DNA from: Ahaetulla prasina | Taxonomy: Eukaryota > Chordata > Lepidosauria > Squamata > Colubridae | Length of the DNA stretch: 64,000 nucleotides | Direction of reading: 5' to 3' | NCBI RefSeq assembly: GCF_028640845.1 | Contig: NC_080548.1 | Coordinates: forward strand, 7,992,314-8,056,313 | Shown here: in pieces, positions 45,052 to 58,899 of the stretch | Position numbering within the stretch: the stretch's first letter is position 1 | Layout: the number at the start of each line of letters is the position of its first letter | Notes under the pieces: generated by a model | The model's input: the letters and a program-made list of their open reading frames with translations, nothing else | What the model was told of the DNA's origin: nothing | Database searches by the model: none | Made by a program: the position numbers and the translations under genes

Positions 45052-48000
45052 CTATTAATGCACTGACTCCAACTCTCTGACCAGTTCTGGAATCCCATTT
45101 AAAGCATCCCTATCATTTATTTGTTTTATTTATTAAATTTATAGGCCACTCATCCTGCTATCCAGCATCCATGTGATAGATCAGCTTTTCTCAAGCTCAG
45201 GACCTTTAAGATATGTGGACTGAAGCTCCCAGAATTGCTAAGCATACTGAAAGGCAATCTGCCAGCTGCCTGGGTTACTGGTTCGGCTGTCAAATTGCTC
45301 TTACAGAGCTTTTTCCTAAGATTCAATCGATATTCATCTTCCATGAATCAAAATGATTATTATAAACCTCCTTTCAGTGATCAGAACATATCCTGGCCTT
45401 CTTCTGTGTGATATACTTTTATTCTGCATGATATCTCACTTTCTGTATGTATTTGACCAATGCTGATAGATAAATGCTGCAGTTAGCGGATATACATGAA
45501 TTCAATCCCTTTTCCAAATTCCATTTCAACACGGACTAATATGCTTAATAACATTTGGTCCCCACAGAACATGATCAGGAAAAGAGGGATGTATAAGGAG
45601 GGATGGAGCAGTGAGGGGAAGAAGAGGAAACTGGATTAAATTTGGTGGACTCTTTTAGAAGAGTTTCTTTTACCTAGAGTTTTGCAGAATCTTTGAACAC
45701 CTGCAACTAGATATGAGCTACTTATATACTGTATCAAGCAGGATTATGAAAGTCTCTCTTCGGCATTCTATTGGAGCAGTGGTTTGAAGCCCTGGAGGTT
45801 TCATCCTTCTAATCAAGAAGAGCCATTTGAAACATTGACAACTTCAATGTGTTGTGGCCAATGGACCAATCTGGGATACTATCTGCTGTTGTTCAATTTC
45901 TGAAGCTCTACCTTTGCTTGCCCTGTTGGTATCTTCCGCAATTCAAAGAGGGAATGGATGAACACAGGAAATATTAGAAATATACAGATGTGAAGGTCAA
46001 CTTTTACTTGGATCCAAGCTCATCCCACTTTGGATTGGTTTGGCTACAGCAGTGCACTAGCTTTTTCATCCATTCTGTTGGTTTATAGGTTTAATAGGTA
46101 TAGCTGCATTTTCTGGGTCCGGTTTTATTTGATTTTGAATCACAGCATGTTTGACCTTGAGTCATAGGAATTTATGGTTCAAACCAATGGGAGGTAGCAG
46201 GACACACATTTGAAACTGAATTATTTATGTTTAATTGCAATTCTTTATAAAAATGAGCTGTATTCCTGCTTTGGGATTTTCCTACAAGTAACAAGCAAGA
46301 CATAAATAATATGGAAAAAATAATAATTTTTAAAAAGACACACTGATTGCTCATTACTGAGAATGGCCAAATGGTAATCAGTGAGCCAAGATTGGCATTG
46401 ACAGATTTATTTTTTTCTGCTCTATGATAGCCCTGCCAGATTTTAATTGCGACATTGTCATAAATTTCATACCTGGGAATAGGAGGAGAAAATTTGCAAG
46501 CTGTGAAAGATTGAGCCTATGATCGCTTCATTTTTAAAACTTAGATTTCACTTTAGCTCTATAAAAAGAGACTCAAGGACACTCAAATGCTAATAGAGGT
46601 TTTTTTTTAATAAAACAGATATCAAATTTATCATATCTAGGATCATTCTTGCTGAATGCTAGGGAAAAATTCTTCTTAACCGTAAGAGAAATTGGGCACT
46701 GGGAGCAATGATCCAGGGAGTGGAGGGCTCTACTTCATTTGGATGTGTCCATATATGTTCAAAAAATGGAATTTCAACTTGGGGTGGTGGTGGTGGGTGA
46801 TTTGGATTTCGACATTTCAGTGACCCTCTACGACTCTGTTTTTCCACTGTTACTGAAGCTAATGGACCTTTAGCTAGTAACATATTGAACAGCCATAAAC
46901 AATGTCAAGGCATAGGAGAGGAAACATAGAGCCATGTATCAAAAACATTTGTGGTACTGATTTCTATGCAGTTTAGTGCCAAAGCACTAAAGCTCCTTGA
47001 AGCTGTAAAATTCTTTAATGGCATGTACATAACCCACAGTCTATAGAAAAAAAACCCTTCTTATTTAGTCATTCAGTGGAATGTCTGGCAAGAAAATCAA
47101 GAAAGATATAAAGAAGGACTTAATTCCAGGCAAATTGTTAATCTAGAACAGGGTTCACAATCTGGTATTCTCTAGATCTACGTTGGACATGTCAGGAATT
47201 CTCTCCACATATCTAAAAAGCATAAGCATGGGAAGGGATGATCCAATATTTTCCCCCCCACCAGACATGAGGATGGTGACCAGTTTAAGCATCTTCAAGA
47301 AGGCTTTAGACAAATGCAGGCACAAATGCATGTGCCAGTTAAAGTATTTGGAATTTCAGATATCAGTTCAGAATTAACCCAAGACCTAATGCAAGTTTCT
47401 AAGAGACAGCAGCAACTGAAAGAAATTATTTTCTGAATTTATGCAACTTGTTTTACCAGGCCAACTAAAAATGTAGCAGCTGTATCCACCTGATGTGCTA
47501 GCTTTATAATCTTGTAAGATTTTTTTTGCGGGGGGGGGGCTGTATAAATGTAGTCCATTTTGTTTAGTTTTTTTGATACACCTGAATGAATTCAAAAAGT
47601 TGGAACAGATCCTTAGGAGAGGTAAATTTAGCTAGGTTGTCTCCCACTGGGACCTTCTTAGAGGAATTTGTGGGCTATTGCATGAAACAGAGCGCAAGCT
47701 TTTCTTATTAAACTTAGAAATATACAAAAGGCAGAGTATCTTACAGAGAGGAGGACAAAAACACTGTCAAGAATTGAGACACCAGTTATTAATTAAAAAA
47801 CAAGGATAAAAACTTCCTCAAAACCTGAGATCATATGCTCCGCAGAGAAGGAAGACTATGTAGAAATAACAAATTGGATTGTGCCTAAGAAGAAAAAGAT
47901 CATATTCCCCACCCCTCCCAAAATATTATTTCCAATTTAAATTCATTTGGGTGACAGGCTTTTTTTTGAAGGAGAAATGAAATACTGCACAGATTTTGTT

Positions 48001-48247
48001 TTTAAAAAGAGCTGCCTTCAAAAGCTTTGGAAGTATGTCTGTGCATGTATTTCAAAATATAGCTAGTGCTCCTTTCTGCCTTGAAACCCCAAGGTTGAGA
48101 TTCTTACGTTTGTCGTTGCTTTTCACTTGATGCTTTTGTGATCTACAGCTTGTAAATACCCATTTAAGGAGTCACGAGTGCCTTGGTGTCTTTTCAGTTG
48201 GCAACATTAGCAAACTTTGCCAAATCACTGCTCTGCTGAAATGCAGA

Positions 48248-48512
48248 TAGTCCTCGACTTACAACTCTTCATTTAGTGGCCGTTCAAACATCATTTATAA
48301 AACAGTGACTTATAATCGCAAGCACCTGTGATCATCCCACAATCATGTGATCAAAATTTGAGCTGTTGCATTTACAACAGTTGAAGTGTCCTGGGGTCAT
48401 GTAATCGCCAGTTTTTGATAAAGTCAATTGGCGAAGCTGGATTCCCTTAAGGACTGTATGACTGTAGGAGTCATTTAACAACTGCAATGGAAGTCAGCCT
48501 TGATTCCAGGTG
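48248..48512 (-). mobile_element. Tigger-like non-autonomous element, diverged
   Basis: AGTCCTCGACTTACAACTC and ATCATGTGATCAAAATTTG mark the family. The order of internal phrases is reversed relative to 2204. Confidence 0.6.
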
Positions 48513-48668
48513 CTTTCCAGAAGTATATTGCCAGAATAACTAGCCCAGGATTACCAAGGTGGCTTTGTGCCTAAAGTGGGACTAGAAGCCATGATCTCCT
48601 GGCTTCTAATCCAGCACCATCATGACCACACCAAAGTGGCTCTCATTGCCTTGAAGTCAATCTTGACT

Positions 48669-49329
48669 CAAGGGTGAAATGCTCCTGGTTCGGACCGGCT
48701 CGCCCGATCCGGTAGCGATGGCAGCAGGTGGTTTGGAGAACCGGTAGCAAAAATCCCTGCCCCCATCTCATGGCCAGCTCAGCCGCGCGATCATCAGCCA
48801 AAGAAAAAATGCTTTAAAAGTAAAAAAAAAAAAAAAAAACCCTTTGATGATCATGCAGCTCAGCTGGGTGCTAGCCAAAAATGTGGGGGGGAGTCCATTT
48901 TTCCTCCCAGCAGGCTTCCCTGAAGTTTCCCTGAAGCCTACTGGGAGGAAAAATGGACTCCCCCCACCCCGTTTTTTGATTTGCCTAGCAAGACTGCTGG
49001 AAGGGAAAACGGGGTGTGAGGGAGGAGTTTGAGAGAGAAAGAGAAAGAAAGGAGGCAAGGAAGGAAAGAAGGAAGGAAAGAAAGAGAGAAAGAAAGGAGT
49101 ACAAACCTGGCACTAGATGCAGTTTCAGAGGATAATCCAGGGCTGGAAGGGACCTGGAAGTCATCTAGTCCAACCCTGCTCCAGCAGGACATTGCTAGTG
49201 AGTTTCTGTTGTTTGATCCCCCAGTCACATAGCCACATCCACCCAGTCACATGACCCCCACCACCAAACCACGCCCCACCAAGCCACGCCCACAGAACCG
49301 GTAGCAAAAAAAATTAGATTTCACCCCTG
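48669..49329 (-). mobile_element. Composite hAT-like element, 661 bp
   Basis: It starts CAAGGGTGAAATGC and ends GATTTCACCCCTG, with flanks TCTTGACT (48661-48668) and CCTTGACT (49330-49337) matching at 7 of 8. The right end carries GCCACGCCCACAGAACCGGT. The interior has a hairpin (48886-48965), a GAAA-rich tract and a small CR1/SINE tail (about 49130-49190). Confidence 0.8.
48886..48965. repeat. Long hairpin in the 48.7-kb hAT-like element
   Basis: Left arm GGGGGGAGTCCATTTTTCCT and onward pairs with the right arm ending AATGGACTCCCCCC. About 33 bp per arm with one mismatch and a short loop near 48919-48932. Confidence 0.9.
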
Positions 49330-49739
49330 CCTTGACTCCTGCTGATTACCTGAACAAGTTCCTGCCACTTTCTAGCCATGATTTCAGAACCTTGATTGAT
49401 TCCTTCCTAGGGCTGAGAGAAAGTCATTGTTCCAAAGTCACCAAGCTGGTTTCATTATTACAGCAAGACTATAACTCATGGTCTCCCAGTTTCGAGCCTG
49501 GTGTCTTAACCACTATCCTAACTGGTTCTAAGGAATAAACCTACCCGTGAGAAATTATTTTAGACATTTTCTGTCTGCAGGATAAATTGAGAGAAGTCAT
49601 CTGCATAATTTTTCAGCTGGCAAATTTCGTGCAGACTCTTGAAAGGCCCTGCACTCTCAGCTACGATTTCTACCATTCTGTTGGGTACCGTTAGGAATTC
49701 CTGACCTCTGCTCACCTCTTTGTATCAACACTATAACTA

Positions 49740-50742
<1,003 letters not shown>

Positions 50743-51394
50743 CTAGCGTGGCTTTCTTAGGCTAAGCACTCAATTCCATTAGAATTTTGTGAAGCAAGAA
50801 ATGCTCCACTATCTGGAAAAGCCACATGTAACCACTTTAGATTACAGTAGGTATATACAGGAAGCTAAATAAAATCAAGGATATGTTACAGAACCCTGTA
50901 CAAAATTCTATATTTGGAGAACCCTGGTACAAAATTCTATATTTTCATTCTTTTATTGTTTTTGAAATAGTGACAAAAAGAACAAGAACAACATCCAAAG
51001 CTAAAAGTACAGACAATATCAAAGACAAGAAAAAACAAGTAAGGTGCATTTTTAAAAAAATAAAATATAACAAAGAAAAAGGTATATCAATTAACAGTAA
51101 AAATTCCCAGAAAGAAGGGGCTTCCTCCCAGAGGGCAGAGGCAGCAGAACTTGGAAAATTTAATCAGCAGGAAGCAGTTAAGATGGTTTCTCCCTAGCGC
51201 TTCACAGTAGTTCACATAATATATCTATAGTTATACAGATAGTTGGTTTAGTCTGACAAGATTCTGCTGACAGGTAAAGAACAATAAAAGAAACTACTCT
51301 TAAGTAATTTCACATGTCATTCTTGCTTCTTTGGCCTGACAAAACAGTTACAATTCTAGAGAAATCCCAAAGGAGCTCTTCAAAGCGTAAGTCT

Positions 51395-51485
51395 TTTGAA
51401 AAGTCCAGTTTCTAAGAAAGTCCAGTTGCCTTTTGAAAAGCATCTTTGGGACAACCATGACCTGGATTATTGAAAATCTCCATAG
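51395..51485 (-). mobile_element. Penelope-like tail fragment
   Basis: AAAGTCCAGTTGCCTTTTGA and GACAACCATGACCTGGAT match the tail phrases at 11766 and 13039. Confidence 0.45.
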
Positions 51486-52431
51486 ACAATTCTACAGATA
51501 GTTATTTAATGCAATTATTATTCAAATACATATATCTAAAACACTGATATAACTATTATTTTAACCTACTGTATTTTGTACAAACAAGGCCCATATTTTA
51601 TATTTGTCCATACAAAATCTACATCTATAGGCAGTTTGTTCATAGGTGACAAGCACAATCAAGTCCTCGATCCATTCAGTAAAATGTGTCATACATTTAT
51701 CTTTCTAATGGGGCAATATCAATCTTTAGGCTATAGAAAGGGCACAGGGAGAATCCATTTACAATCCATTTACATTATCTGGTTGTCCATTCCAAGTACT
51801 AACTCAAAAGATTGTTTTCGTTAATCATGATCACTACAAAATTCTTCATCGATGCCCAAACAACCATTTCTAGGTTGTTCATTCAGGAACAAATTCCCCA
51901 GTGTCACTGATGTCGTGACTACCAGTAGTCAAATCCATGTAAAGTTAGATTTACAGCCCTTGAGATCCATCTCTGCAGCCTGAAATGGAGCAGTCAGAAT
52001 TCGGGGTTAGTGGAATATCTTCTTATTAATTCCAGACTTGGCTTGCTCAGAGGCCAATTACTGTCTGCCTGTCACAAGAATGGATGTTGCAAATCTCTTT
52101 GTTTAGAGCTCAGGGGAAAACAGAGGTTCTAGTCTTAAGCCATGTCTAGCCAAGGCAGAGACCTCATGGGTCTATCAATCAAGAAATTTCATATTATTTG
52201 CCTCTTGAAATGCAGGATCCTACATTTCTGTTTCCTGCATCTCTGCATCAACATGCCTGAAAGCCTGAAGAAACTCGGTCCCAGATCATTGCCTACGTTT
52301 GCTGGAGATCCAGGACTCAAGACAGGTTCAAGCAGGGCACTTTGCAGGGTAGTGCGTTTATGTGTCAAAAAAGGCAAGCTGGTCATGTGATTGATGCTTC
52401 ATCCTCTTTTAATGGGCATCACAATATACAT

Positions 52432-52560
52432 TTTTAAATTTTATTTTATTTTTTAAATCTTGCCTTTATAAATGAATTTATAAATTAAAAATAATTTAAA
52501 CTTTAAATTAAATTAAATTAAATTAAATTAATTAAACTTTAATTATTTATTTATATTAAA
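52432..52560 (+). repeat. AT-rich simple repeat, (TTAAA)n-like
   Basis: About 130 bp of A and T with AAATT repeated. No other feature. Confidence 0.85.
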
Positions 52561-53257
52561 AACATGGTGTGATCAAAATCACACCAGCAATACTTTTGCA
52601 ATTTTGGCGATGCCTGCAGGGGGAAAAAACGGGTGTCAATCACACAACTTGCAGCAGCCTTCTTGACTGTTTTGTCTTTCCTCTTTCAGAGACCCCCCTG
52701 GATTCAATTCCAAGAAACACTGGGGAATGCCACGTGGTGAAAAATGATCCATTGTTTAAAGAGAAGATGACATCCCAAACTACAATTATGAGTTTTGTTA
52801 AAAATCCCTCCTTATGAAAAACAGCAAGGAAACAAACTGCTTTTCTGAATAGGCCAATTACTATCTGCACTGACTTTAATTACAATCAGGCTAAGACAAC
52901 GTATAATTATACTCAGGATGAAGATAATTCGAAACAATGGTATAACTGTTGGAAAAGGAAGAGTAGGATCTGACAAGCAGAAATCAAGAAGAAAAGGGTA
53001 TCAGGAAACAGAACCCAGTTTGGTGTACTCCTTCATCACAGCTTTGAGCAGAAAGAATATCTACAGGTGTCCAGGTAGATGTGAAAGAAGCAGAAAGCAT
53101 CTTATTTTCAAGAGCTATTTATGGCTACAGACAACAAATTATATTTTACAGTGGAGAAAAACAACAACTTTTAATTCCAGTGTCAATGGTGGGTCCTGAA
53201 GTTCTGACTCCATAGCCGTAGGGCAGATCAGACATGAGTAGAATTGATACACTGCAG

Positions 53258-53650
53258 CAGTGGTGAAATCCTACCGGTTCGCACTGGTTCGGGTGAACCG
53301 GTAGTGATAAAAGCTACCAGTTCGGTGAATCGGTAGCAAGAAAAAGCTACCGGTTGGTCCGAACTGGTATTTCCGATGAACAGCTGTGCCGTGTGATTTA
53401 AAATCTAAATCTAAAATGTGCAGCACAGCTGTTCCCCTCCCTTCGCGGTTCTACTTACCTTCCCAAGCCTCCTTTTTCCATGCGCAGTGCGCGTTTGGCA
53501 CATACTGCACACACACATGCACAGCATACATTTGGCATGCATTGCACATGCACGCACAGTGTGCGTTTGGCATGCACAGTGTATGCGCCCATGCAGTGCA
53601 TGCTTGGCACGCAGCAAACTGGTGGCAAATCGGGGAAGATTTCACCACTG
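53258..53650 (+). mobile_element. hAT-like MITE of the CAGTGGTGAAAT group with minisatellite
   Basis: The 393-bp element starts CAGTGGTGAAATCC and ends GATTTCACCACTG, with a perfect duplication CACTGCAG at 53250-53257 and 53651-53658. Between about 53480 and 53615 a unit near TTTGGCATGCATTGCACATG is repeated imperfectly, so many cysteine- and histidine-rich open frames appear on both strands. They are not genes. Confidence 0.88.
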
Positions 53651-54929
53651 CACTGCAGCTTTAAGAAAGTTACCTTGGAAAATGCAGGAATTGCAAAAGC
53701 TGGCGGAGACCTCAATTCCTGCCCCACATTAATCGAGAAGATGCTGATTGTAATAGAATTTTTTAAAAAACATTCAATTCCTCAAGCATCACTCTGACTG
53801 AGCAAAGGTTCCTTTGCAGAGTGAATCTCTTAACTTGATGAGCAACACAGCCAAGATAATTGAAAGGTGATTACAGACGGTTCTGTCGCCAAGGAAGGGG
53901 TCCTTTTTAACTCAATGAGGTTCACTTCTAAGCAGATGAGCACCGTGGTCAGTTTTAACAGACAGATAAAAAGATAGAAATACTAAAAATCAGTCAAGAC
54001 TTGAAACAAAGAATTAGCCAAATGTGGGTTTTTTCTCGGTTTCCCATGTGTAATCTTTTTTCTTTCTTTCTTCATGCATAAAATATAATTAGAGGCTTTG
54101 ATTAATCCAGAGGTTTTGTCATTTGAAAATTGCTCATTAAAAGACCAGAACTTTTTTGATTATATTTTATTTTAATTGTGAACAGCATGGCCTTGGCACA
54201 ATCAGAAACTATATTTGGGAATTAGATTGTCATAGTGAGGAGGAGCAGAACACTTTTCTCCCTTCCTCCAATAGTTCAGACTTGTCCTGTTAGCATTTCC
54301 TGATTATGTAGGTCATCAGTCCTGATTTCCTTGCAAATTGCGTCTGTACCATTAGCAAAACTTTGTTTTCTAGGTGATGGATGGACACGTGGGAAATGAG
54401 TCTGAAGTATTTCTGGATTGAGACTTCCAAAAATACACACCTTCCATTCAGCTCTGTAAAAGGGTATTATTTTCACATTGGAGGTGATAATCAAAGTCTA
54501 TTTTCTCGGCCGTCCATGGCCTTCTCCATATCTGTAAAAGGCCCTTGTTTGATCTATGGCTGTTCCAGATTGTTTAAAAACTTGCTTCCCAAAGTTTTCA
54601 ATCTCCCAGAAAGAATTCACCAACAGATAAAGATATGGTCTACGTGCAGTAGTTGAACTGTGGGGTCTTTAGTACTCTCTTTGCTTGGTTGTTTCATTAA
54701 GTAATAGCATCAATACTAGAAGGAAATAGGGTTTTCTCTCTTTTTATATACAACTGGCTTGTCCTGCCAGTGTTGGAGGGATTGTTCTTGGTGGTTCCTT
54801 GATTAGGCTGTTTACTGTTTGTCTGCTTGTTTGTCTGTCTGTCAGTAGTTCCTTGATTGGGGCATTTTTTACTGTTTGATTGTTGGTCTAGTATTAAACT
54901 TGGTGGGTTTTGTTTTTGCATACGGCACG

Positions 54930-55136
54930 TGTTAGCCAGGGATCACTGAGGTGGCTGACTGCCTCTGTGAAAGGAATTTTTTTGGGCGGTGTTATCTCTA
55001 CCCAGAGGATGCCTGAATGCTGGTAGGCAATCGGGGGGAGGCTTTCTTGTCTCTACATGGTTTATTCACTCACGGGAATCAAGCTGCTGACCTCAGCGGT
55101 GCGCAGGTCCAGCAGACGCATGAGCCACTGTGGCCC
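54930..55136 (-). mobile_element. tRNA-derived SINE
   Basis: On the minus strand GGGCCACAGTGGCTCATGCG gives an A-box-like head and CAGCAGCTTGATTCCC a B-box-like region. The body includes ACCATGTAGAGACAAGAAAG. It sits beside a Penelope-like fragment. Confidence 0.6.
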
Positions 55137-55194
55137 TCTTGGTTAACTTGGTGTTAATTGCTGCTTATCTGATTTTGATTGCTGGTGAGGTGAT

Positions 55195-55500
55195 ATTGTG
55201 GTCTTTCAGCTTTTTGATTGTCTCTTTTGAATGGTATGCAGGTTTATAGCTTTGTCTGAATGCCAAGCTTCCAAGAATTCGCTTGTGTTTTTGGATGATC
55301 TAGGATGCTCAGTTTCCCAGTTGAAACTATGGTGAAGTCTCTCCATGTGTTGTTCAATTAAGGAGTTTTCCTCATGTATTCTGACTGCTAGTTGGCATTC
55401 ATGGATGTGTTCTGCTAGTCTTATGCCCATATGTCCTACACAGTGGATGCTACAATCCTTACATCGTAGTTTGTAGATGACTCCTGTTTTTTCTTCTGGA
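55195..55500 (-). mobile_element. Penelope-like element, GIY-YIG-like coding remnant
   Basis: Minus-strand frames read VYKLRCKDCS, VGHMGIRLAEHIHECQLAV and FNWETEHP. This resembles the GIY-YIG endonuclease end of Penelope-like retroelements, where Cys pairs precede a YVGxTGRxLxxRLxEH motif. The expected Tyr and Arg positions are altered (CVGHMG, GIRLAEHI), so it is a decayed copy. Confidence 0.55.
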
Positions 55501-56419
55501 GCTACTGAATCTTTTGATTTACTTAAGATGTTTTTGGAGGGCTTCAGTTGGTTTGCATGCTAGTCATCTACAATATAAACTAACCCCCACCCTCCCCACC
55601 CCCAGTTGTGACTTAGAGTGATTGCCTGGATGATGCTAGGTCATAAAAGCCACTCTTCACAGATCAATACCAATAAACCACTTATAAGCCAGAGAAGCAG
55701 GGAAAGAAACTTTTCTTCTCTTTAGACAGTGTTCTAAAGCTTATAACAAATCCTCTGTCCTACTATATTCCTGTGATCACTCTACACTTATTCTCGTTAT
55801 TTTAAAGAACCAAGTTGTCTTTTATCTAAGTAGCAGCTACATCTTCGGCTTGACATGTTGCCTCCCACCCCCTGTCAGGCATCTCAGCTACATGCTTGAT
55901 CTCTGTCTTGATGCTTGCTTGCAGATGAATAAAATAACACTTCACATTGCACAACAAAGTACTGACAGAAAAAGAGGAGGAGCTCGCAAACTCCACTGGT
56001 GTTCTCTTGAGGGTTTTTCCCCATTGTGCTTTCTTTCTTCCTACAACCATTTTAAAATGATGCTGGAAGTCCTAGTCATCCACTACAGTAGCCTTACATG
56101 CCTCTAGGCATGACGGACCTGCTCCTTCTGAATTTCCTGGTCCACTGTTTGAAAGAATTACTCCACCACTTCTGGAGAACATCAAGAAGCTAACCTTTGA
56201 TTATATGTCCCTAGTGCATTGCTACCCACAGTCATGGTTTCTATGTCACATAAATCAAATATCATAATCCCTACTGCAGTTTAGAGTAGCACTTCCCAAA
56301 CTTCACATCCCAAAAACTTATCAGAAACTCTTATCAAGCTTCAAGGTCCAGTCCTTTCCTTTAGGACCATCATTACTTCAAACAATCACTGAAGAAATTA
56401 TTGTAATTCAAGAATTTTT

Positions 56420-56967
56420 ATTTTATTTATTTATTTTATTTTATTTTTCATATTTATATACCGCCCTATCTCCCTAAGGACTCAGGGCAGTTCACAGGCA
56501 ATAAAAATACATATAAATACAGATTAAAAACGACGATTAAAAAACTTATTCTATTGCCAAATTATTAAAAACAATATAAATAGTAAAAACCCCTTAAAAC
56601 CAATAACTTTAAAATCTAATCCAGTCCCGCGCAGATGAATAAGTGTGTTTTAAGCTCGCAACGAAAGGTTCGGAGGTCCGGAAGTTGACGAAGTCCTGGA
56701 GGGAGTTCGTTCCAGAGGGTGGGAGCCCCCACAGAGAAGGCCCTTCCCCTGGGTGTCGCCAGACGGCACTGCCTAGCTGACGGCACCCTGAGGAGTCCCT
56801 CTCTGTGAGAGCGCACGGGTCGGTGAGAGGTATTTGGTAGCAGTAGGCGGTCCCATAAATAGCCTGGCCCTATGCCATGGAGCGCTTTAAAGATTGTCAC
56901 CAACACCTTGAAGCGCACCCGGAAGGCCACAGGTAGCCAGTGCAGTCTGCGCAGGATAGGTGCAAAT
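56420..56967 (-). mobile_element. CR1 3' end, 5'-truncated
   Basis: Minus-strand copy. The plus strand begins with TTTATTT tail units and CCGCCCTATCTCCCTAAGGA. The frame reads LRRLHWLPVAFRVRFK and LWNELPPGLRQLPDLRTFRC up to the terminal stop. Confidence 0.88.
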
Positions 56968-57239
56968 ACAATTATTTGTATTATGAAAGTTATACCATTG
57001 AATGAATGTTGCCATTTCAACAAATTACCAGTGGAAATGTCATTGATTTTTATCTTAATAAGACTACTTTGGGAGAATTTCAAATATATTTTAGTACCTG
57101 TGGCAATCTTTAAGTCAATTTAAAAGTCCCTGTTAAGATGAGTAATGGGTTTATATGTCATTATACCCCTCTCTCCAAAAAAAAAAGGAACTCTTTAACC
57201 CAATTTTGGGTCATTTACCCTGCTTTGGGAGCACTGGCT

Positions 57240-57655
57240 TAGAATAATGTCCCAAATGTGCTTTTTCAGGAGGCAACTGGACTTTCTTGTTTTTCTTTGA
57301 AGACATTTCATCTTTCATCCAAGAAGCTTCTTCAGCTCTGACTGGATGGTAGGGAATGGAAGGATTTATATTCCTTGCAGACAGCTGGTCATTTGCATCC
57401 TTTTAGAGTCACTGAGGCCACTTAGAGGTTTGTCTGTGTCCTCGGGGTCACCTGAGTAGTGCAAATGGGTGTGGATCCTTTTTGGACTTGCTGAAAGGAC
57501 TGTGTTGTGGAGCTGTGGTTCCTGAAGGATGTTTTCTGCCCTGTGTCTCTTTACTGTTGAAGACAGGCTCAGGCTGTTGAGGATGAGTTTTGTGTTGTCT
57601 GCATCTCAAACTGAAGCACAAATGGTTCCTGTGGTCCACAATTTTCCTAATCTTC
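57240..57655 (+). mobile_element. Penelope-like tail fragment, plus orientation
   Basis: TTCAGGAGGCAACTGGACTT, AAGAAGCTTCTTCAGCTCTG and TTGCATCCTTTTAGAGTCAC match the 11766 fragment and extend it. The last part is homologous, inverted, to 57945-58090. Confidence 0.5.
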
Positions 57656-57880
57656 CCAAAATCCCCAAAGCTTCAACCAAAGACTATCTACTATTGACCT
57701 CACCCCATTCCTAAGAGGTCTGTAAGGGGCGTGCATAAGAGCACCAGCGTGCCTACCATTCCTGTCCTATAGTTATTACATACTTATGGTTATATATATG
57801 CTTATATATTGTATAGTTATTTCATGTTTATGCTTATATATAATGTTGTGACAAATAAAATAAATAAACAAACAAACAAA
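57656..57880 (+). mobile_element. LINE 3' end, clade unresolved
   Basis: ACCTCACCCCATTCCTAAGA, GGGGCGTGCATAAGAGCACC and a tail GACAAATAAAATAAATAAAC match the copies at 2546 and 40811. Confidence 0.65.
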
Positions 57881-57944
57881 CAATTTTTTTCTGGAAATCC
57901 ATTCATACTTCTGTTCCGTTTGAAGGGTATTGTAAACGTTTATG

Positions 57945-58090
57945 GAGATTCTCAGTCAGCCAGGTCACGGTGGCCCAAAGGTGCCATTTCTGCTTCAGCT
58001 TGAGATGCAGAGAACACAGGCACATCCCCAACAGCCTGTGCCTGTCTTCAACAGTGAAGGGCCACAAAGCAGAAAACATCCTGCAGAGCT
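57945..58090 (-). mobile_element. Penelope-like tail fragment, inverted partner
   Basis: Reverse complement of the region around 57520-57640, sharing CAGGATGTTTTCTGC and CACTGTTGAAGACAGGC when read on the minus strand. Confidence 0.5.
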
Positions 58091-58155
58091 AATAGCTATG
58101 GCGCCCAGAATCATATACGTGAGATAGACTGCTGTATAAATGTGAATTATAGATA

Positions 58156-58355
58156 CAGGTAATCCTTGGCTTACAACCACAATTGATCCCAAAATTTATA
58201 TTGCTAAGCAAGGCAGTTATTAAATAAGTTTTGATTGTTTGACCATGGGGATGCTGCAATGGTCATAACTGAAAACCAGTCATAGGTCACTTTTTTAGTG
58301 CCATTGTAACTTCAAACAGTCACTAAATGTATGGCTGTAAGTCAAGGACTACCTA
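58156..58355 (+). mobile_element. Tigger-like non-autonomous element, short form
   Basis: The 200-bp copy has ends CAGGTAATCCTTGGC and AAGGACTACCTA with TA on each side (58154-58155 and 58356-58357). It is an internally deleted version of the 31879 type. Confidence 0.7.
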
Positions 58356-58899
58356 TATGATTCTATTATACTCAATTGGGGAAGGCAGGGAAATCACTCA
58401 CATCAATTTGGTTGGAGGAGGAGATCCCTTCTGACTTTTACAAGGATTAATACAATTTTCTTGCATCTGGTTGGAGAAAAATTTGCAGCCTACCCTGTGC
58501 ATGTCCATATGTCTCCTCTTCCCCGCAAGAATATTAGAGTGAGTAGGACGGGGGGGGGAGGGTTAGATTCCCTTCTTGAGACATGTGATGGCCACCTCTC
58601 TCATCTAATCTTGTGTGAGGTTAGACAAGGAGCATCATGTGCCTGAATCAAAAAGTTCTTGGTCATGGATGTGGGACTAACTTATGAATGTTTTGCTGTG
58701 AGCAGTGTGTCAGTGTGCCATTTATATCACCTCACAATTTTTGCATTCTTTAATGGGTGTGTTATAAAAATAGATTTTCCCCAAGTATTAGCCCACTGCT
58801 ACAAAAACTAAGCATCACTTTTGAAACAGCATTAGTGCAGGATGATGCAAATGGAAATGGAGCCCAATAGCTGGGCAATGTGGAATGACTAAAGCTTTT

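Noticed and set aside
53386..53797. Cys/His-rich frames on both strands, possibly zinc-finger-like
   Set aside because: They come from the minisatellite in a hAT-like element. Cysteine spacing follows the repeat unit and is open in several frames.
55195..55500. Homing endonuclease (GIY-YIG)
   Set aside because: The Cys-pair context and decay fit a Penelope-like retroelement remnant better, and no host intron or intein is present.
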